From NCBI GenBank assembly GCA_016722465.1, contig JADKJC010000013.1, positions 124,001-188,000 on the forward strand: a stretch of 64,000 bases of DNA. The letters are read 5' to 3'. Positions 59,555 through 64,000 of the stretch are shown here, piece by piece. Position numbers and translations under genes: made by a program. The DNA comes from Chitinophagaceae bacterium. GTDB taxonomy: Bacteria > Bacteroidota > Bacteroidia > Chitinophagales > Chitinophagaceae. The notes beneath the pieces were generated by a model. It was not told the DNA's origin, did not search any database, and saw only the letters and a list, made by a program, of their open reading frames with translations. The first letter of the stretch is position 1. Every line of letters starts with the position of its first letter.

Positions 59555-60706
59555 TCACTTTTCTTTTATCTGGTTAATTTTGGCTGCAAAGTAAGCGTTT
59601 TTAGAGGGATTGAGCAAACTTAATTTTTCCAATATTTCAATGGCTTTATCCTGCCTTCCCTGCTGTAATAAAACTTCGGCCATAGCTTCTGTTAATATTT
59701 CATCTTCCTGGTTAGATTTTTCAGCTAGTTTTTGAATGCTGCTGTCGGTAGCAGTAGCTTCTGTGCCTGCCGGTTTATTGGCCTGGAACGACTGTTGGGC
59801 ATGGACTTTTTTCATTGTCTTAAGCCAGTCTGTAAAGCTTTTGAGCTGCTTACCCAGTTTATCAGATGTTTTCTCTTCCTCACTTAATTTAATGCCCACA
59901 CTGGCAAAATAGTCGGATGTATGCAGTGGCTCAAAAACCAATGCTTCATTGGTATTGGCAGGTGCTATTTCCGGAATTGTTAATTCAGAAACGGAAACTA
60001 CCTGCTCTGCTGTTATTGTTTCAGCAATGGGCGCTATTTCTTCTGTTTCAGCTTCCGGAGCGTCATCAATGGTTTCAAGGCTTTCTGCAAAAGCGGTTTC
60101 TTCTTCCTCGTTAATGATTGCCGGTTGAATATTGATTGCTTCCTCTTTTACTTTAATTGGTTGTTCTTCATTGCTCGTTTCATTGCTTTCAGTTTCCATT
60201 GTTTCAGAAATGCTTTCAGTCTCAATAGCCGGTGGTTCTTCAGCCGGCTCAAAAAACAATGTCTCTGTAGCAATTTCAGAAATTTCTTCTGTTGTTACTG
60301 TCGCTGGTTGCTGTTCTTCTTTTTCAATCAATGGTTCTGTTGCTATGAATTCGTTTGCTATGTGTTCATTTGAAGGTTCAGCAGTTTTTTCTTTCCATTG
60401 ATTTATTTCGGCAGCTTGTTCGATAGTGACAGTACTAACTGGTTCTTTAGTAAAAACAGGGTTGCTATTATTACCTGCCTGCAGCAATTGAAAATTAAGC
60501 CAGTAATTATTATTGAAAAATACTGCGGTTTTTTTTGCCTGCAATTTGTATGCAGCAGTATCTTTTGGTGAAAGCAGCAGCAGGTAAAATTGTGCTACAG
60601 AAAAATAGGGATGTTCAGCAGCTATCCTTTCAAGGTTGCCAACAGCATCTTCTTCTGTAAGCTTCTTTTTAAAGACTGATTCAAATAACAACCGGTATTT
60701 TTCCAT
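59555..60706 (-). CDS. Acidic low-complexity protein with a TPR-like end
   Basis: The 383-aa protein begins with a helical domain (EKYRLLFESVFKKKLTEED), followed by a long acidic, Glu/Thr/Ala-rich middle (residues 115-260). The end has one TPR-like unit (LQQGRQDKAIEILEKLSLLNP). I know of no function. The position between lptE and secG is typical of Bacteroidota envelope gene blocks. There is no signal peptide, so it is cytosolic. Confidence 0.8.
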   Translation of the reverse strand: MEKYRLLFESVFKKKLTEEDAVGNLERIAAEHPYFSVAQFYLLLLSPKDTAAYKLQAKKTAVFFNNNYWLNFQLLQAGNNSNPVFTKEPVSTVTIEQAAEINQWKEKTAEPSNEHIANEFIATEPLIEKEEQQPATVTTEEISEIATETLFFEPAEEPPAIETESISETMETESNETSNEEQPIKVKEEAINIQPAIINEEEETAFAESLETIDDAPEAETEEIAPIAETITAEQVVSVSELTIPEIAPANTNEALVFEPLHTSDYFASVGIKLSEEEKTSDKLGKQLKSFTDWLKTMKKVHAQQSFQANKPAGTEATATDSSIQKLAEKSNQEDEILTEAMAEVLLQQGRQDKAIEILEKLSLLNPSKNAYFAAKINQIKEK

Positions 60707-60750
60707 TGGTCAAAGCTATATTTTAAAAAACAAATGGTAAACTTTTAAGG

Positions 60751-61263
60751 TTACCAGTTAGAAAATATTTTATTGAACACAGCATCCACAATATTCCTTA
60801 CTATTTCATCATTCCGCTCTGCTTCAGCCTGGGAAAGGCTTTGGCTGGAGTTGAAATCGAATGTGCTGGTAACATCTGTATCTAAATTTTTCTTTTCATC
60901 CAGTGTATTCTTAAAAATTACATGAAAAGAAACGGTTAAACGGTTGGTGCTGGATGTGCCGGATGTAATACCTGTGGTGGTTACTGAATAATCAGACACG
61001 TAGCCACCGATATCGTAATGTGCATTATCATCATTGGTTTGCCTAAGCCTTGTGCTGCCAATGATTTTTTGTTTGAGTTTTTCGGTTAGCTGTGGGCTTA
61101 ACTGAGGATTAACATACCGTGCCTTGTTCTCCAGGTAATTTACCCGAAAGGTTTTTACTTCTACGGGAATGGAAACATCTTTAAAAGAGTATTTGCAGGT
61201 GGCATAGCTGAACAGCCAGGCACATAAAAAAAGTACCGCCAATGTTTTTACCCCATTGACCAT
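60751..61263 (-). CDS. lptE: LptE-like LPS-assembly protein
   Basis: I start at the ATG at 61263 (MVNGVKTLAVLFLCAWLFSYATC), which gives a signal sequence with Cys near residue 23. The 170-aa product matches the Bacteroidota LptE family (KYSFKDVSIPVEVKTFRV, ISGSTRLRQTN-like KIIGSTRLRQTNDD, NRLTVSFHVIFKNTLD). It would support LptD in placing LPS at the outer membrane. The longer frame from 61323 would include a repeat-derived segment (LRLRSGLGS), so it is unlikely. The sigma-54 regulator gene ends 44 nt upstream. Confidence 0.85.
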   Translation of the reverse strand: MVNGVKTLAVLFLCAWLFSYATCKYSFKDVSIPVEVKTFRVNYLENKARYVNPQLSPQLTEKLKQKIIGSTRLRQTNDDNAHYDIGGYVSDYSVTTTGITSGTSSTNRLTVSFHVIFKNTLDEKKNLDTDVTSTFDFNSSQSLSQAEAERNDEIVRNIVDAVFNKIFSNW

Positions 61264-61269
61264 TGACCC

Positions 61270-61298
61270 CAATCCTGAGCGTAGCCGAAGGGGACCAT
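61270..61298. repeat. Short dispersed repeat (CCTGAGCGTAGCCGAAGG)
   Basis: The sequence between lptE and the regulator contains CCTGAGCGTAGCCGAAGG, a form I recognise as a widespread repeat in Bacteroidota and other phyla. It overlaps the possible early part of the longer lptE frame. Only one copy is in the window, so the family identity rests on memory. Confidence 0.5.
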
Positions 61299-61306
61299 TC
61301 TCCTTT

Positions 61307-62548
61307 TCATTCTTCAATATCATATTCTTTTAGTTTTCTGTAAAGGGTTCTCTCGCTGATGCCAAGATCGGCGGCGGCATCTTTACGTTTGCTCCTGTGT
61401 TTTTTCAATGCTTTTATAATGAGCTCTTTTTCTTTATCAACAATGCTCAGCGATTCTTCCACTGCTTCTGTATGATGTACATCTTGTCCATTTTGATTAA
61501 TAATAACCGGCTGGTGCGATTGCTGTGTATAACTGCCCTGCATTACCTGCGGCCGCATATCGGGCATCATGCTGTCATTATTATTGTAAACAGGGATGTG
61601 CTGTGCCATGTTTGGGTTTTGCAAAATGTCATAGAACATTTTCTTTAGCTCCGTCACATCTTTCTTCATATCAAAAAAGAGTTTGTAAAGTATTTCTCTT
61701 TCATTGGCAAATTCCTGATGGCTAACGGCACCCTTGCCTCCGGCCAATACAGGCAGGCGGTTAAAATTATTCTCCGGCAAAAACTGCATCAGTTCCTGGG
61801 CGGTCACTAATTTTTCTTTCGATAATACGGATATCTGTTCAGCAATATTTTTCAACTCCCTTACATTGCCCGGCCAGGTATAATTCATTAAAATGTTTTT
61901 CGCCTCATCGTTCAATTGTACGGGCAACCCTTTATAACGATCAGAAAAATCGGTGGCGAATTTTCTGAAGAGCAGGGGGATATCTTCCTTCCTGTCCCTT
62001 AATGCCGGAACCCTTATGGGTACTGTGTTTAAACGATAGTAAAGATCTTCTCTGAAACGGCCTGACTGAGCAAACTCAAGCAACTCACGGTTAGTGGCTG
62101 CAATTATTCTTACATCAGTTTTCTGCACCTTACTGCTGCCTACCCTGATGTATTCACCCGTTTCTAACACACGAAGCAAACGGGCCTGCGTACCCAATGG
62201 CAATTCACCAATTTCATCCAGGAAAATGGTGCCTCCATTCACGGTTTCAAAATAGCCCTTGCGGCTGTCAACAGCGCCGGTGAAAGAACCTTTTTCATGA
62301 CCGAATAATTCTGAATCAATCGTGCCTTCGGGAATGGCGCCACAGTTTACAGCGATAAAAGGATTGTGTTTTCTTGCGCTCAATGCATGAATGATCTGAG
62401 AGAAAACTTCTTTCCCCACACCACTTTCTCCATTGATCAATACGCTCAGGTCGGTGGCCGCTACCTGTATGGCAACATTTAATGCATGATTCAATGCAGT
62501 AGTATTGCCTATGATCCCAAAACGGTTTTTTATAATTTGAATGTCCAT
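61307..62548 (-). CDS. Sigma-54-dependent transcriptional regulator (Fis-type, no receiver)
   Basis: The 413-aa protein starts almost directly with the AAA+ domain: Walker A NGESGVGKE, GSFTGA loop, Walker B GTIFLDEIGELP, sensor RIIAATNREL, and ends with a Fis-type helix-turn-helix (RKDAAADLGISERTLYRKL). The region between (residues 260-370) is a Gln/Asn/His-rich linker. There is no regulatory domain, so activity may be set by expression or a partner. In Bacteroidota this gene sits next to miaB and lptE. miaB is 11 nt upstream of its start. Confidence 0.93.
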   Translation of the reverse strand: MDIQIIKNRFGIIGNTTALNHALNVAIQVAATDLSVLINGESGVGKEVFSQIIHALSARKHNPFIAVNCGAIPEGTIDSELFGHEKGSFTGAVDSRKGYFETVNGGTIFLDEIGELPLGTQARLLRVLETGEYIRVGSSKVQKTDVRIIAATNRELLEFAQSGRFREDLYYRLNTVPIRVPALRDRKEDIPLLFRKFATDFSDRYKGLPVQLNDEAKNILMNYTWPGNVRELKNIAEQISVLSKEKLVTAQELMQFLPENNFNRLPVLAGGKGAVSHQEFANEREILYKLFFDMKKDVTELKKMFYDILQNPNMAQHIPVYNNNDSMMPDMRPQVMQGSYTQQSHQPVIINQNGQDVHHTEAVEESLSIVDKEKELIIKALKKHRSKRKDAAADLGISERTLYRKLKEYDIEE

Positions 62549-62559
62549 TGCTTTGTTCT

Positions 62560-64000
62560 TTAATTGATTGCTTCTCCAAGGAGGGTACCTGCAGTACAGG
62601 CATTTACTTTCACATAAACATAATCTCCTTTCTTATAGTGTTGCTTTGGAAAAACGATCACTTTGTTCTGAGCATTTCTTCCGTACAGTTCATCTTCATT
62701 TTTCTTTGATGTACCTTCTATCAGCACTTTAAAAATTTTGCCCACATCCCGTTGCATGCTTTCCAGCGAATGAATGCGGTGCAGGTCAATCACTTCCTGT
62801 AATCTTCTTTTTTTAATGGCTTCCGGTACATCGTCTTTAAACCTTCTTGCTGCAAGGGTTCCCGGTCTTTCACTATAGAAATACATATAGGCAAGATCAA
62901 ACCTGCAATATTCAAACAGGCTCATGGTATCCTGCTGGTCTTCTTCTGTTTCTGTACAAAACCCGGTGATAATATCTGTCGACAGGCCACAATCAGGGAT
63001 CAGTTCTTTTATCCTGTCCACTTTTGCTACGTACCATTCCCTTGTGTAAGTCCGGTTCATCAGTTGCAATACTCTTGTGCTGCCGCTTTGTACAGGAAGG
63101 TGAATATTATTGCAGATGTTCTCGTATTTCACAATGGTATGCAGCACTTCATCGGTAATATCTTTTGGATGAGAGGTGGAGAACCTTACCCGTAGCAAAG
63201 GGTCAATCTGTGCCACTCTTTCAAGCAACATGGCAAATGTAACAGCCTCCCCAAACCCCTCCAAAGGAAGGGCTTTAGTCTCTGCCAATTCCTGATCTTT
63301 TATTTTTTTTCCAAAATGGCTAACGGGGTTTTCCCAATCAGCATTCTTATCAAAACTACCCAATGCTTCATTTGTAGAAAGCTTTATTAAAGAGCCTGGT
63401 TCTGAAAACCCTTCTTTGGAGGGCAGGGAGGTCTGAAAATAGTAGCTGTCCACATTCTGGCCCAGTAAGGTTACTTCACGGTATCCTCTGTCAAAAAGAT
63501 CTTTACATTCATCCAGGATGCTTTTTGTATCCCTGCTTCTTTCCCTGCCTCTTGTAAAGGGTACTACACAAAATGAACACATATTGTTGCAGCCTCTCAT
63601 GATGCTTACAAATGCATTTACACCATTGCTGTTTAGGCGGATGGGGGAGATGTCACCATAGGTTTCATCCCTGCTCAATAAAACGTTCACTGCTTTTTGC
63701 CCAGTTTCTGCATCCTGTATCAACTGAGGCAAACTGCGGTAAGCATCCGGCCCTACTACAATGTCCACGAGTTTTTCCTGTTCCAGGAATTGTTCTTTCA
63801 ACCTTTCTGCCATGCAGCCCAAAACCCCCACCATCATAGCAGGTTTATTTTTTTTCAGCCTTTTAAATTCTGTGAGGCGTTTTCTTACCGTGAGTTCAGC
63901 TTTTTCCCTGATGGAGCAGGTATTTACAAAAATAAGATCTGCTTCTTCCAGGTTTTTAGTGGCGCCAAAACCATTGTTCTGCAGAATGGAAGCGATTACT
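62560..64000 (-). CDS. miaB: tRNA-2-methylthio-N6-dimethylallyladenosine synthase (partial), with in-frame insertion
   Basis: The frame is open to the window edge, so the N-terminus is cut off. It includes [10 protein letters not shown] (second cluster Cys), the radical SAM site [35 protein letters not shown] and a C-terminal TRAM domain ([18 protein letters not shown]). The enzyme adds a methylthio group to isopentenyl-adenosine 37 of tRNAs. Between [11 protein letters not shown] and FAMLLERV the protein has an extra segment of about 60 residues, which is encoded by a 187-bp element with inverted ends (63246-63432). The reading frame is kept. Confidence 0.93.
   Translation of the reverse strand, partial: VIASILQNNGFGATKNLEEADLIFVNTCSIREKAELTVRKRLTEFKRLKKNKPAMMVGVLGCMAERLKEQFLEQEKLVDIVVGPDAYRSLPQLIQDAETGQKAVNVLLSRDETYGDISPIRLNSNGVNAFVSIMRGCNNMCSFCVVPFTRGRERSRDTKSILDECKDLFDRGYREVTLLGQNVDSYYFQTSLPSKEGFSEPGSLIKLSTNEALGSFDKNADWENPVSHFGKKIKDQELAETKALPLEGFGEAVTFAMLLERVAQIDPLLRVRFSTSHPKDITDEVLHTIVKYENICNNIHLPVQSGSTRVLQLMNRTYTREWYVAKVDRIKELIPDCGLSTDIITGFCTETEEDQQDTMSLFEYCRFDLAYMYFYSERPGTLAARRFKDDVPEAIKKRRLQEVIDLHRIHSLESMQRDVGKIFKVLIEGTSKKNEDELYGRNAQNKVIVFPKQHYKKGDYVYVKVNACTAGTLLGEAIN
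63246..63432. mobile_element. MITE-like inverted-repeat insertion inside miaB
   Basis: The left end (CCTCCCCAAACCCCTCCAAAGG) and the reverse complement of the right end (CCTCCCTGCCCTCCAAAGAAGG, from 63401-63432) match with few differences. No transposase lies inside the 187 bp. The frame is maintained, so miaB remains open. I place it with the short GC-rich palindromes seen elsewhere in the window. Confidence 0.55.

Overview
The window looks like a chromosomal segment of a Bacteroidota bacterium, most likely of the Chitinophagaceae. The evidence is moderate GC, several secreted proteins with type IX secretion (T9SS) C-terminal sorting domains, Bacteroidota-type promoters (TTTG-N18/19-TAnnTTNG), a glutamine cyclotransferase, and the gene order miaB / sigma-54 regulator / lptE / TPR protein / secG / mltG. 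No rRNA, tRNA, CRISPR array, transposase or prophage was seen.

Left part (1-12.5 kb): an ECF sigma factor is followed by a sigma-54 enhancer-binding protein (EBP) on the minus strand. A 520-bp divergent control region carries a perfect 33-bp palindrome and a good sigma-54 promoter (-24 TGGCACG). It drives a tightly spaced plus-strand cluster: an acidic-repeat/glycine-zipper protein, an HEVGH metallopeptidase-like protein, a 575-aa protein of unknown family, a small ORF, an OmpA-domain protein, an amidohydrolase, a protein with two peptidoglycan-binding domains, an M20 peptidase and a PLP enzyme. None of them has a visible signal peptide, although two carry cell-wall-binding domains. This is the best candidate for an undescribed system.

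Middle part (12.5-31 kb): secreted VOC and subtilisin-like proteins, a HipA-like/DUF3037 pair, WG-repeat and SYLF proteins, an Mla-type lipid transporter (mlaE-mlaF-mlaD), prfB with its programmed frameshift, pruA, pyrimidine genes (pyrR, pyrB, pyrE), coaD, two small enzymes and a metal-binding HMA protein.

Right part (31-64 kb): a giant, heavily lesioned T9SS adhesin with an internal duplication, hppA, a DoxX-containing group, a TPR/outer-membrane-barrel pair, glutamine cyclotransferase, a secreted M43 protease, an M20 amidohydrolase, a membrane acyltransferase-like protein, an orphan receiver protein, lpd, a YihY protein, and the mltG-secG-TPR-lptE-EBP-miaB block, in which miaB carries an in-frame MITE-like insertion.

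Quality note: eight genes are broken by ten events that can each be explained by one missing base, mostly in short homopolymers. Consensus indel errors are the simplest explanation. The adhesin is different: it also has several in-frame stop codons, so it may be truly decaying.
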